From: Bartonella sp. DGB1
Lineage (GTDB): Bacteria; Pseudomonadota; Alphaproteobacteria; Rhizobiales; Rhizobiaceae
Length of the DNA stretch: 64,000 bases
Direction: 5' to 3'
Assembly (NCBI RefSeq): GCF_041345015.1
Contig: NZ_CP166769.1
Location: 930,001-994,000 of the forward strand
Position 1 is the first letter of the stretch. Each line of letters starts with the position of its first letter. Shown piece by piece: positions 1 through 8,486 of the stretch. The notes under the pieces were generated by a model, which was not told the DNA's origin, searched no databases, and worked only from the letters and a program-made list of their open reading frames with translations. A program made the translations under genes and the position numbers.

Positions 1-260
1 CTACCACAAGCATTAACCGCAGTTAAAATTGGTTCTTTATCAAAAAAACTATCTGATATTTCTTGTGCTTTAACCTCATTTAAACCACCGCCACAAAGGG
101 CTAAGTAAATTATCGCTTGCACATCTGCAACACTCCAGTTACCCAAAGCTAAACGCTGAGAAATATTACCTAAATTATCAGATAACATTTTCTCTAACTG
201 CAATAATTGTCCTATCTTTAACTTAAGCGGATATTTTTCTTTATCTAAAATCAATTGCAT
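1..260 (-). CDS. Tail assembly chaperone, GTA gp10-like (partial)
   Basis: The start ATG is at 258-260 and the 3' end lies off the left edge. The visible product starts MQLILDKEKYPLKLKIGQLL and contains RLALGNWSVADVQAIIYLAL then GGGLNE. This is the pattern of the GTA gp10-like tail chaperone family, which helps load the tape-measure protein during tail assembly. The start overlaps the stop of the tail tube gene by one base (TAATG), so the two are translationally coupled. The position between tail tube and the expected tape measure off the left edge supports the call. Confidence 0.7.
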   Translation of the reverse strand, partial: MQLILDKEKYPLKLKIGQLLQLEKMLSDNLGNISQRLALGNWSVADVQAIIYLALCGGGLNEVKAQEISDSFFDKEPILTAVNACG

Positions 261-940
261 TATTTTATCTCCTGCTTTTTATCAACCTTAGATAATAATA
301 CTGCTTTTGGCTTTTCATCATCAGCTACAGCATCTGCAGTTCTACTAACCTGTGACAGTTCCACCGCTTTAAGCTTTTCATCATCAGATAAAGCATCTGC
401 ACTTACCTCTGGGAATAGATTCACATCTTGTAAATCTTCATTTGGCTTAGGGTCTAATTTATCTAAAGTTTCTATAGTTAATTTTCCGGTACCTTTAAAA
501 TTAATAGTTGCTTTAACCCAGCTAGTTTTTTCAGCACCAATCTCAAAATTTTCTATATGAGCCCAACCTTTATAAATTATTGCTTGCTTTGGAAATTGTA
601 CTACCATCTTTATTATCTTAGGCGTGGAGGATAAAAATGCCTCTTGCCATGTAAGTAAAAAATCCTTATCAATTGCAAATTCACTATTCATCGACCAAGC
701 TAAAGTTGTTGGCATTACCGAAGTCCATGGTAAATTACCATTATCATTACAAGTAATTTGCTCTTCTTCAGCAAAACTTTTATTAATTTGTAAAGCTCTA
801 GAATTACCAACACAAAAACTTTTAAATCTTACTTTCTTCTCACCGTCCATCTGGATTATTTCACCTAAATAAACGATGATTTTCTCACCTCTAATGCGGG
901 TGTTATCTTCTGTTATTACTTTTTCTGCCATTTCTGCCAT
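260..940 (-). CDS. Major tail tube protein (TP901-1-like)
   Basis: 226 aa, prophage 1 tail module. The central part (from about residue 30, IQMDGEKKVRFKSF, to about 165) resembles TP901-1-type tail tube proteins that polymerise into the tail shaft. The C-terminal ~60 residues hold two imperfect DDEK-KAV repeats (ALSDDEKLKAVELSQV and AVADDEKPKAVLLSKV), a variable extension that may lie on the tube surface. It sits between the DUF3168 tail terminator and the tail chaperone, the usual siphovirus order. No sign of decay. Confidence 0.75.
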   Translation of the reverse strand: MAEMAEKVITEDNTRIRGEKIIVYLGEIIQMDGEKKVRFKSFCVGNSRALQINKSFAEEEQITCNDNGNLPWTSVMPTTLAWSMNSEFAIDKDFLLTWQEAFLSSTPKIIKMVVQFPKQAIIYKGWAHIENFEIGAEKTSWVKATINFKGTGKLTIETLDKLDPKPNEDLQDVNLFPEVSADALSDDEKLKAVELSQVSRTADAVADDEKPKAVLLSKVDKKQEIK

Positions 941-944
941 TTTA

Positions 945-1328
945 TTACCTCTCTATGGTTAATGTTAAAATCCCGTGGCTAATTTCGCCATCTCTATCCA
1001 ATAACGACATGGATTTAATCTCTAATACTTCTGCTATTAGAACATCGGCTATTGATAATTTACCTAACAAATAATGCTCTAAATCTGAGGTAAGCTGCTT
1101 GATATTTTTACTCTCATCAGAAGCCTTACTCCAAATATCAATTTGAACACGCATATCAAAAATAATTCTGTCAAATTCGGTAGTTTTATCAGTCCAAAAA
1201 CTACCAAAGGTTACATAAGGTAACTTTGGATTATTAACTGGAAAATCTGATATATTTATATCTTCCCAGCCCTTTAAGCTTTTTATCTTTGCTGTTAAAG
1301 CATTTTGTACATCTAAAGCTACTGACAT
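945..1328 (-). CDS. Tail terminator/completion protein (DUF3168)
   Basis: 127 aa. The pattern (N-terminal helix, KLPYVTFG near residue 40, then MRVQIDIWSKASD and a C-terminal ILTLTIE strand) is that of DUF3168 proteins, which cap the tail tube and join it to the head. The start overlaps the stop of the gp10-like gene by one base. Intact and in the expected order. Confidence 0.75.
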   Translation of the reverse strand: MSVALDVQNALTAKIKSLKGWEDINISDFPVNNPKLPYVTFGSFWTDKTTEFDRIIFDMRVQIDIWSKASDESKNIKQLTSDLEHYLLGKLSIADVLIAEVLEIKSMSLLDRDGEISHGILTLTIER

Positions 1329-1792
1329 TAATTCAGACCTGTTTGTTTCAATTGTTTAACTTTGCAATTTAACTCTTTTCTTATCTTTGCTTTTATTTGC
1401 TTCTTTCCTCCATTCCAAACTGGAAAAAAGAAAGGCTGTGCTGATTGATTTATTGTGCCAAATTCAACAAAATGAAAATAATAAGCATCTCTATCTCCTA
1501 AATATTTATCTCTAGTACCAGCACTAATATAAACTCGATATTCGCAATTATTTTTATTGAAAGAACCAGCTAAAATATCATTAGGGCGAGCGCCTGAAGC
1601 CCAAGTCCAACCGATAGAATTTTTTAAAGCTTCACTATCTACTGGTACTCTTTCACGCATTTGGCGTACAGTTTTATTAGCTTCTTGCTCCATAACCTCA
1701 AACGTAGCTTCTAACATTTCTATTTTACGCTCGCGCAATAATTTAAGCCGCCTAGTAAAATTACTTACCTTATCTAAACTAGCTGTTATCAC
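1328..1792 (-). CDS. HK97 gp10-like head-tail/tail completion protein
   Basis: 154 aa. Carries the HK97 gp10 family signature: a basic N-terminal helix, RERVPVDSEALKNSI at about residues 47-61, and a C-terminal HFVEFGT followed by QPFFFPVW. The family acts at the head-tail junction. Overlaps the upstream head-closure gene by 14 bases, as expected within a packed morphogenesis operon. Confidence 0.75.
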   Translation of the reverse strand: MITASLDKVSNFTRRLKLLRERKIEMLEATFEVMEQEANKTVRQMRERVPVDSEALKNSIGWTWASGARPNDILAGSFNKNNCEYRVYISAGTRDKYLGDRDAYYFHFVEFGTINQSAQPFFFPVWNGGKKQIKAKIRKELNCKVKQLKQTGLN

Positions 1793-2144
1793 CTTTAATA
1801 TCCTCTAACTCTAAGATTAAATATTTTGCGTCTCTATTATCTGGAAAAATTGATAAAATATTATATTTACCCATAGACTCTAAACAGCCTGCATCATCAG
1901 CATTTATACGCTTACATATATCTCCAGCTTTTAAGCTTTTAGCCTTACAAATATCTCTTATCCTTAATGATAATTTCTTGCTTTCTTGCAAGGCTCCTGC
2001 TTGGTAAATTTGAACCGCTGATTTAACAAAAAAACTGCCCTTAGTTTGATAAAATTCTTTAAATTCTTTACCAATTATACGACCATGCGCATTTTCTACT
2101 AATTGCTGACGGTAAAATATAACTGATGCATGTAAAGCTCTCAT
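1779..2144 (-). CDS. Head closure / head-tail adaptor protein
   Basis: 121 aa. Resembles the Phage_H_T_join group: a short beta-barrel of the adaptor ring that plugs the connector after packaging. Visible elements are a VIFYRQQ strand near the N-terminus and a conserved SLRIRDIC segment around residues 60-67. Assignment rests largely on size and position between the connector (2149-2745) and the gp10-like gene. Confidence 0.6.
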   Translation of the reverse strand: MRALHASVIFYRQQLVENAHGRIIGKEFKEFYQTKGSFFVKSAVQIYQAGALQESKKLSLRIRDICKAKSLKAGDICKRINADDAGCLESMGKYNILSIFPDNRDAKYLILELEDIKGDNS

Positions 2145-2148
2145 TGTC

Positions 2149-2745
2149 TTAAATCCTTATCTGTTTATAAGGAAAGATTAAACGCTCATATTCTTCTAAT
2201 TCGTAAGCTTTTATCGTGCCTTTTTCGCCTCTAAACTCCCACATACTAGCAACATGTAATCTTAACGCTTGGCGTAAAGCATGCGGTAATGGATAAGCTA
2301 AAAAACTACCCCTAAAAGAAAAAGAAAGCCTAGTAATGTCACTATAATTATATTGCTTAGGATCAGGAGGATTAATTGTTATATAAATAGAATGACCTTT
2401 AGATTCTATTTCGTGACCATGGTCAATACCTATAGTGATATATTTATCACCTTCATAAAATGATAAACCAGATATCCGACTAGATAATTTAGCAACTGGC
2501 AACTCAATAGGCTCTCTAGTAAATTCTCCCTCATAAGTTACATTCACTTCTCTTATAGGATAATCAATTACCTGCTCTAAATGCTCTTTTGCTGATAAAA
2601 TATAATTTTTTAGCTGAAAACCTTCTTGCGCAGTAATTCCATCAAGACAACAATGTTTGACAAAATCATCATATTCTGCAGTATCAATTTCTTCAGAAAA
2701 GCTAAAAGTAAAATTACCTTGCCTTTGAATATAAAGATTATTCAT
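2149..2745 (-). CDS. Head-tail connector protein (gp6-like)
   Basis: 198 aa. The segment from about residue 45 (LKNYILSAKEHLEQVIDYPI) is the helical start of gp6-like connector proteins, which form the ring below the portal. It follows the capsid gene on the minus strand after a 73-base gap containing a strong hairpin, so it may be expressed less than the capsid. Confidence 0.7.
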   Translation of the reverse strand: MNNLYIQRQGNFTFSFSEEIDTAEYDDFVKHCCLDGITAQEGFQLKNYILSAKEHLEQVIDYPIREVNVTYEGEFTREPIELPVAKLSSRISGLSFYEGDKYITIGIDHGHEIESKGHSIYITINPPDPKQYNYSDITRLSFSFRGSFLAYPLPHALRQALRLHVASMWEFRGEKGTIKAYELEEYERLIFPYKQIRI

Positions 2746-2770
2746 TCCAGCCTCGCAAAAATTAGTGAGT

Positions 2771-2803
2771 GTTGCCTACCTTAAAAACATAAAGATAGGC
2801 AAC
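2771..2803 (-). terminator. Hairpin between capsid and connector genes
   Basis: An 8-bp perfect stem (GTTGCCTA at 2771-2778 with TAGGCAAC at 2796-2803) follows the capsid stop. There is no clear U tract on the minus strand, so it is more likely an attenuator or mRNA-stabilising hairpin that keeps capsid expression above downstream genes than a full terminator. Confidence 0.45.
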
Positions 2804-2818
2804 AATTGTCAATTGCTA

Positions 2819-4552
2819 TTAAGCACTCTTACCTGATTTACTACCTTCGATAATATTAACACTAGTGGATTTCTCATCTGGAACATTTAGATTTAAATCA
2901 CCATATACAAAAGATGCTGGACGCATAACAGCTAATGCAATACGACGCTCCGCAAGTAAGGTTACTTGGTTACGGGTAAAATCGTCATTTTCAAAACCTA
3001 ATTGTAAACGAGTAGTCCAATTGTCAAACAACATTGCCCCTAACTTAAAAGCACCAACTAAAAATTTACCTTGCTCAATAGATTCTGTTACAACTACAGG
3101 AATACCCCACAAATTTTTGGCATTTTCTTTGAATGGATCGCCAAATAAATAACGACCAACCGCATCTTTCTCACCTTCAAGATTAGCCCAGTCAATAGGA
3201 TTAACAACAATACCATCAGCCTGATAACCAGATAAATATACTTGATGTTTAGCAAGACGCAGATTATCTAAAGGTGTGCGTAAATTATTATTAAGCTTAA
3301 ACTTTTTATTATCTTTAAAAGCAGTCGCCACCGATAAAATACCTTTGATATTTTGACCATCACCTTTACCATGCAATAACTGATGTTCTTCTGCTATATC
3401 CAAACCATAGATTAATCTATTACCAACCATGGATTCTAACATACCGACATCAGATAAGGCTTGCTTACTAATTTTCATAAAATGAGCAAGAGTCTTAATT
3501 GTTGTACTTTCAGCAGATAAAGTAAAATTTGACTGCGGTTTCTTATCACCTTCAGCAACCATACCGGCTTTATTATCAAAACTAGTTTCAACTATATATT
3601 CAATAGCATTACTAGTGGTTTTACCAATTGGTAATAAATCACGAATAGTAAGTTTTTGTCTTGGTAACTCAACAACACCTGCTAAACGATGTGGCATAAT
3701 AGCAGAACCTACAGAAGAGGCTCCTGTATTAATAACACTTTTTAACTCTATAGAAACGCGGGAATTCTTATTATCACCAGTAATAAAAGCTTTAACTTCT
3801 GGAGCTTCTACAAATCTTTTACCTAAAGGCTTACTTTGTTCATCTGATAAATCTAATCTATTTAATTGTTTCTGAGCTAATTCTAAAAAATTATCCTTAA
3901 GCTCTTCAACGGATTTTTTTAAGTTCTTATTTTCTTCTTCAGATTTTTCTAACTTACTATTTAAAGTCTTAGTTTCTTGTTCTAAAGACTTTTTAAAAGT
4001 CTCTTCTAATTTCTGAGTTTTTTCTTCTAAATTTTTAGTAGATTGTTCTACCAATTGTTTTACTTCTAATGTTTCCATTGCTATGATTTCCTTTTGTGAT
4101 TTAACATGCTCTACCCGTGCCAGCTCATTACAAGGTAATGTAACCGGAGATATTTCTTGTAATTCTATTTCTTTTAAATGTTTGGCTCCGCCGATATATT
4201 CATAATCTTTAACGAAATAACCAATAGACAAACCAGATAAGGCACCAGCTTTTAATAACTCGTAAGTCTCCCTACCTTGAGTGGTACCAGTAACAAGCTT
4301 ACCCTTTACAAATAAGCCCTTATCATCCTCTTTTACTTCTTGCCAAACACCTATAGGACTATCTCGTTTATGTTGCCAAAGCATCGCAACATTTGTGCCT
4401 TTACTTTTATGTTTATCTAAGCTTTTCTTAAAAGCTCCCTTAACAACAACATCATTAGAATGGTCAACCACACCAAAAACAGAGGCATAACCACTAAATT
4501 CACCTGTTTCTGCTAACTCTTTAACCTCTAATTTAATTGCCTTTGTTTCCAT
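2819..4552 (-). CDS. Prohead protease-major capsid fusion (HK97 fold)
   Basis: 577 aa from the chosen ATG at 4552, which has a GGAGG site just upstream; the longer reading frame (to 4588) lies within the portal gene. Residues ~1-150 are a U35-type prohead protease (FSGYASVFGVVDHSNDVV, LWQHKRDSPIG, AGALSGLSIGY). A coiled coil (about 165-240) looks like a scaffold/delta domain, and the rest is an HK97 capsid fold (RDLLPIGKTTSNAIEY, VAEGDKKPQSNF, ALAVMRPASF). In many phages protease and capsid are separate genes. An in-frame internal ATG at 4078, preceded by AAAGGA, could also produce capsid alone. Overlaps the portal 3' end by about 20 bases. Confidence 0.85.
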   Translation of the reverse strand: METKAIKLEVKELAETGEFSGYASVFGVVDHSNDVVVKGAFKKSLDKHKSKGTNVAMLWQHKRDSPIGVWQEVKEDDKGLFVKGKLVTGTTQGRETYELLKAGALSGLSIGYFVKDYEYIGGAKHLKEIELQEISPVTLPCNELARVEHVKSQKEIIAMETLEVKQLVEQSTKNLEEKTQKLEETFKKSLEQETKTLNSKLEKSEEENKNLKKSVEELKDNFLELAQKQLNRLDLSDEQSKPLGKRFVEAPEVKAFITGDNKNSRVSIELKSVINTGASSVGSAIMPHRLAGVVELPRQKLTIRDLLPIGKTTSNAIEYIVETSFDNKAGMVAEGDKKPQSNFTLSAESTTIKTLAHFMKISKQALSDVGMLESMVGNRLIYGLDIAEEHQLLHGKGDGQNIKGILSVATAFKDNKKFKLNNNLRTPLDNLRLAKHQVYLSGYQADGIVVNPIDWANLEGEKDAVGRYLFGDPFKENAKNLWGIPVVVTESIEQGKFLVGAFKLGAMLFDNWTTRLQLGFENDDFTRNQVTLLAERRIALAVMRPASFVYGDLNLNVPDEKSTSVNIIEGSKSGKSA

Positions 4553-5720
4553 CAGTTGCCTCCATTGGATTTTGAGTAATTGGAACATATTGCATTTGCA
4601 TTCTAGGAATATCGCCTCCTGTAACTGGAGATAAACCTTCTAAAGCCCTAGCTTCATTAATGGTCATAACTCCACTAGCTAACATCTTCTGATAATTTTC
4701 TGCTCGGGTTTTACTATCGGCTCTTAATAAACCTTCAAAGTTAAACTTAATCCGATAACCTTGCTTACGTTCAGATAAATTAAATAAGGATTTTTCAAAA
4801 GCTGACTCAATTCGCTTAATACGTCCACGTAAACAATATTGTAAAAACATAGCGTTAGTAGCTTCAATTCCACCACCTAATGAACTACCCTTAAAAGGAG
4901 CCCCTACCATATGTGGAGGAATACCAAAAAAACGGCAAATTTCTTCAACCGCAAAAATACGGCTTTCTAACATTTGACTTTCTGAAAAATTAGCTTGAAT
5001 AGATGTAAGCTTTGTTTTAGGCGGTAAAGCAAGAGTTGTACCACCGCTTTCACTTAAAGGAGCAAAATCAGCTAATTCTTTTTTTATCTTTTTATATTGT
5101 TCTTTAGTTAAATCATAAGGAAATTCCAACACATGTTGAGACATTAAACCATTAATAAAAAACTTCCTTGCTACTTCTTCACTGGCACTGGCATGTTCAA
5201 AAATACCCTTACCAAAAAACAATGGTTGCCAAGCTTTAACAATACCGCCACCACGACCTTTAATCTCAATAATATCAGCAGAAGTTAATTTTTCGGTTTT
5301 ATGATAATAATAAACTTGCTCATTTTCAGTAACACGGCTAACATCATCAAACTTTAACGGTATCAAAGAGATTAATTTATTTCCAGCTATAGTCTTTTTA
5401 ATATAAGCAGTCCCGAATAATTCTAACGAAACCACTATACAAGCAAAAAAATCTTCTTTAGTTTGATGTTCATTCGGCGAAAATTTTAACAAGTCATATA
5501 AAACACTATCCTTATTATCAACCTCAATACCTTGCTTATCCCTTTTTAAAATCTCAATCGGTAAAGTAGCTATAGTATCTGCTATAAGATTAATACATGC
5601 CCAACCTGCAGATATTTTTAATGGACTATTATCACAAATATTATGCGCATTAAATAAATCTGTAACACTTATAAATTTATCTTCTGTTTTTTTCTTTCTA
5701 AAAAAATCCAATATAGCCAT
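4533..5720 (-). CDS. Portal protein (HK97 family)
   Basis: Dodecameric ring at the capsid vertex through which DNA is packaged. The reading frame opens with GTG at 5729, but the ATG at 5720 (MAILDFFRKKK) is preferred: AGGTGA lies just upstream and most portals start near such a motif. Recognisable segments include SAGWACINLIADTIATLPIE, EEICRFFGIPPHMVG and a C-terminal GVMTINEARALEGLSPV. Overlaps the terminase stop by a few bases and the next gene by 20 bases. Intact. Confidence 0.85.
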   Translation of the reverse strand: MAILDFFRKKKTEDKFISVTDLFNAHNICDNSPLKISAGWACINLIADTIATLPIEILKRDKQGIEVDNKDSVLYDLLKFSPNEHQTKEDFFACIVVSLELFGTAYIKKTIAGNKLISLIPLKFDDVSRVTENEQVYYYHKTEKLTSADIIEIKGRGGGIVKAWQPLFFGKGIFEHASASEEVARKFFINGLMSQHVLEFPYDLTKEQYKKIKKELADFAPLSESGGTTLALPPKTKLTSIQANFSESQMLESRIFAVEEICRFFGIPPHMVGAPFKGSSLGGGIEATNAMFLQYCLRGRIKRIESAFEKSLFNLSERKQGYRIKFNFEGLLRADSKTRAENYQKMLASGVMTINEARALEGLSPVTGGDIPRMQMQYVPITQNPMEATDGNKGN

Positions 5721-5721
5721 A

Positions 5722-7284
5722 TCAATCACCTATAAAATCGCTGAAATAACTATCTACGGAATTAGACCGCACATCCATTAATTGACTCATCAATATATGA
5801 TGTGCATTAAATAAACCTATTAACGGGTCAATCTTCGCTCTACCGCTGATTTTCTTAGTGATATAAACGGCACTGCCACGTTGTTCTAATTTGGCATTAC
5901 CAATAACCCATTCCATCAGTAAGCTACCGCTATGAAATAGATTTTTATCTTTGATAAGTTTTTCAATCTCTTGAATAGTACCGCTTAATTTATAACCTTG
6001 TGGAACTGCAGTAACAGCTCCAGCTATACCATTTTGAGTAATAGTAAAACCTGCATTTTGTAATTCTAATAAAACACTAGAAATACCGGCACTATCTACA
6101 CCAATACCAGCAATAGCAGGTAATTTACCACTAGCATTAACTTGCTTTACTAAATTAACAATAAAGCTAGTTTCTTCACCGCTTTTATTATAAAAGCTTA
6201 AGCTACCTTCCCGCTCAAAATCAGTTAATTGTACTGCTATATCTTTACGACGTTCTAAAATTATCCTATCGGCTAAAGCATGGAAATAACTATAATATTT
6301 ACCTGTAGAGGAATTTAAACCAAGCACACATAAACCTAGTAAGTCATCTAAACCACCACCATCAATACCAATAGTTACCTTATCGCTTTTGGCTAAAAGA
6401 TTCTCAACTGAGGCTAACGAATAATCTATACAATCCTTCCAATAAGGAGCAGCTCCCCAAACTTCACCGGTTAAATCAGTAGCAATTTGCACGTTTAAAT
6501 GTTGTGATAAAAAACGATTTAAACTAGCCTCACCTGCTCTATCGGCTTCATTAAAAGCCTCTTTTAAAAAATCTAAATTAACGGATAAACCTAAATTAGG
6601 TGTTACATATTTCCAAAGATTAACATCGCGCCATTGCTCATCATCACCTGATTGAACCTCTTGCGGAAATTCATATAATATTGGCAGGGTTCTCGTGTCT
6701 CTTATTTCACCATCACGTATTTTCCTAGCAACTTGTAACTGTTCTTTAAATACTCCTTTAGGAGCTTGGTCACTTTGCGTAGTAATAGTTAAAATAAAAC
6801 CTTCTGCAACACTAGCCATACCACCACGTAACTGAGTAATAACTCGTTCAGCCTGTGGCAAAGAAGCAATAACATGCAATTCATCAATTAATACAGCAAC
6901 TGGTTTTACTCCGGTAAGGGTTTTAACATCAAAGCTTTTAACTCTTAAAACTGCTCCGGTTTGTAAATTTTTAATTTCTCTCTTATGGTAAGTAATATGA
7001 AATAAATTACTTAAATACGTATCTATTTCAATCATTCCGCATAATTGTTCAAATGATATCTTGGCTATATCCAATGTAGGAGCTACTATTAGCATTTCTG
7101 CATTAGGGCGCTCATTTAAAATCAGATTAACTAACATTATCGCCGCACCGCCAGTAGTCTTACTATTCTTCTTAGGTACAAGGCAAAAAATATGATTAAT
7201 CATTCTTACCTTATTTTTACTATCCCATGAACCAAATATCGCACGAACGATATCCCTAAACCATTCACCCGCTGAATCTTTCAT
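5722..7284 (-). CDS. terL: Terminase large subunit
   Basis: 520 aa from ATG 7284. ATPase/nuclease motor that packages DNA. Walker A-like segment CLVPKKNSKTTGG at about 34-46, Walker B VLIDELHVI at about 131-139, and a nuclease half with GIDGGGLDDLLGL near 303. The same frame stays open upstream to 7434 and encodes NWWESLQAGKSLVPDLPLNK and beyond, which matches the usual N-terminus of this family, but there is no ATG, GTG or TTG codon in that stretch. It is separated in frame from the small-subunit gene by two consecutive stop codons (7435-7440). The true start, or the functionality of this copy, is therefore uncertain. Confidence 0.8.
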   Translation of the reverse strand: MKDSAGEWFRDIVRAIFGSWDSKNKVRMINHIFCLVPKKNSKTTGGAAIMLVNLILNERPNAEMLIVAPTLDIAKISFEQLCGMIEIDTYLSNLFHITYHKREIKNLQTGAVLRVKSFDVKTLTGVKPVAVLIDELHVIASLPQAERVITQLRGGMASVAEGFILTITTQSDQAPKGVFKEQLQVARKIRDGEIRDTRTLPILYEFPQEVQSGDDEQWRDVNLWKYVTPNLGLSVNLDFLKEAFNEADRAGEASLNRFLSQHLNVQIATDLTGEVWGAAPYWKDCIDYSLASVENLLAKSDKVTIGIDGGGLDDLLGLCVLGLNSSTGKYYSYFHALADRIILERRKDIAVQLTDFEREGSLSFYNKSGEETSFIVNLVKQVNASGKLPAIAGIGVDSAGISSVLLELQNAGFTITQNGIAGAVTAVPQGYKLSGTIQEIEKLIKDKNLFHSGSLLMEWVIGNAKLEQRGSAVYITKKISGRAKIDPLIGLFNAHHILMSQLMDVRSNSVDSYFSDFIGD

Positions 7285-7437
7285 TAAAGGAGTGCCAGCA
7301 ACATCTGGTAAACAAAGACGATTAAAACAAGCAACTGCAAAATCTGCTCTTTCCTTATTAAGTGGTAAATCAGGAACTAAGCTTTTACCAGCCTGTAAAG
7401 ATTCCCACCAATTAGGAAATGATAAATCCCATATTTA

Positions 7438-7893
7438 TTATTTTGCATTTACCCAACCTCGAGGATTAAAATTATCTGCCAATTCGCTAGCTTGTTCCTT
7501 TTTACTAACATAGCTAGACCTTTCGTCGCCTTTAATCATTTTTAAAAGACTTCTTACTGCGGTTTCTTTTCCTTGTTTGGCATTTTCTAATAAGAAATCT
7601 GTTAGCTGTTCTTCTTTTTGCAAAATAAAATATTCACGCATCGATAATAAACCAGCAAATGACACCTGAAATACAGATAGCTCTAGCTTTAGCAAAATTG
7701 CTATTTTTTCATCTGACCAATTTAAACCCAATAATTTTTTAACCTTCTCTAATTCTTCTGTAGAAGGCGTATAAACACCGTTACGCATTATTCCTTGGGT
7801 CATTACCGTGGAAATATTAGTAACTTTCTGTGGAAAACTTGCGTTTTTGTTATTTTTTCCTTGCTTAGCATGTTTCATAATTGCAAAAATCAT
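7438..7893 (-). CDS. Probable terminase small subunit
   Basis: Up to 151 aa; the start could be at 7893 or at later Met codons (7878, 7803). Basic N-terminus, a helix-turn-helix-like middle (LLGLNWSDEKIAILLKLELSV) and a charged C-terminus (EQASELADNFNPRGWVNAK). Position directly before the large subunit and after an HNH nuclease gene is the standard packaging-module order. Family not firmly recognised from sequence alone. Confidence 0.55.
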   Translation of the reverse strand: MIFAIMKHAKQGKNNKNASFPQKVTNISTVMTQGIMRNGVYTPSTEELEKVKKLLGLNWSDEKIAILLKLELSVFQVSFAGLLSMREYFILQKEEQLTDFLLENAKQGKETAVRSLLKMIKGDERSSYVSKKEQASELADNFNPRGWVNAK

Positions 7894-7990
7894 CCCAAAA
7901 TCAAAGTTTTTTTTAAAAAAAAAATCTCCAGAGTGCCCCCCCTCCCGAACAAAAGAGAGCCTCCTAAAAAGCTAACTATTACCCCCCCTT

Positions 7991-8290
7991 TTAATTATTT
8001 TGTCGCATTTTCTTAGCCAGGGAGGTTTTCTTATTATGGCAAGAAGCACATAAAACCTGCAGATTACCTAAATCTGTACGGCTTCCACCATCTTTTATCT
8101 CTTTAATATGGTCAACATATAAACGTTTGGTGGAGTTACACCAGCTACACTTATAACATGCACGCTTTAAAGCCTGCTTACGTAATGATAACCACTCCAT
8201 AGAACTATAAAAACTATCCTTAACCCTTGGCATAAAACCAATGGAACTAACACTACTGCCTATAGATGATTTATTAAATGATATCTTCAT
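7991..8290 (-). CDS. HNH endonuclease, copy 1
   Basis: 99 aa. CYKCSWC (zinc pair), VDHIKEIKDGG (catalytic DH) and CASCH form a complete Zn-HNH core at about residues 45-88. HNH nucleases beside the terminase assist cos cleavage and packaging in HK97-like phages, so a packaging role is likely. A nearly identical second copy lies at 10177-10476; the visible protein difference is residue 19 (Met here, Ile there). Confidence 0.85.
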   Translation of the reverse strand: MKISFNKSSIGSSVSSIGFMPRVKDSFYSSMEWLSLRKQALKRACYKCSWCNSTKRLYVDHIKEIKDGGSRTDLGNLQVLCASCHNKKTSLAKKMRQNN

Positions 8291-8320
8291 ACAACCAATT
8301 TACTACCGCTATAAACAAAG

Positions 8321-8335
8321 TAACAGAGTCTGTAG
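8321..8335 (-). promoter_or_regulatory. Shared 15-base motif upstream of phage gene (HNH 1)
   Basis: TAACAGAGTCTGTAG, 31 bases upstream of the HNH start (minus-strand reading CTACAGACTCTGTTA). Exact copies lie upstream of HNH copy 2 and of the prophage 2 lysozyme gene, and a 13/15 match upstream of 55968-56381. Possible late-gene control site. Confidence 0.4.
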
Positions 8336-8486
8336 AACGTAATTTTAAATAAAATTGATAAATAATAATATTTATAACTATCATATTAAATTTATTCTTA
8401 TTGTATAAACAGATACATGCTAGTATAACACTACCTTTGATTGTTTGTTAATTCGTTATAATTATTAATTATTTTATGAGGTTATT

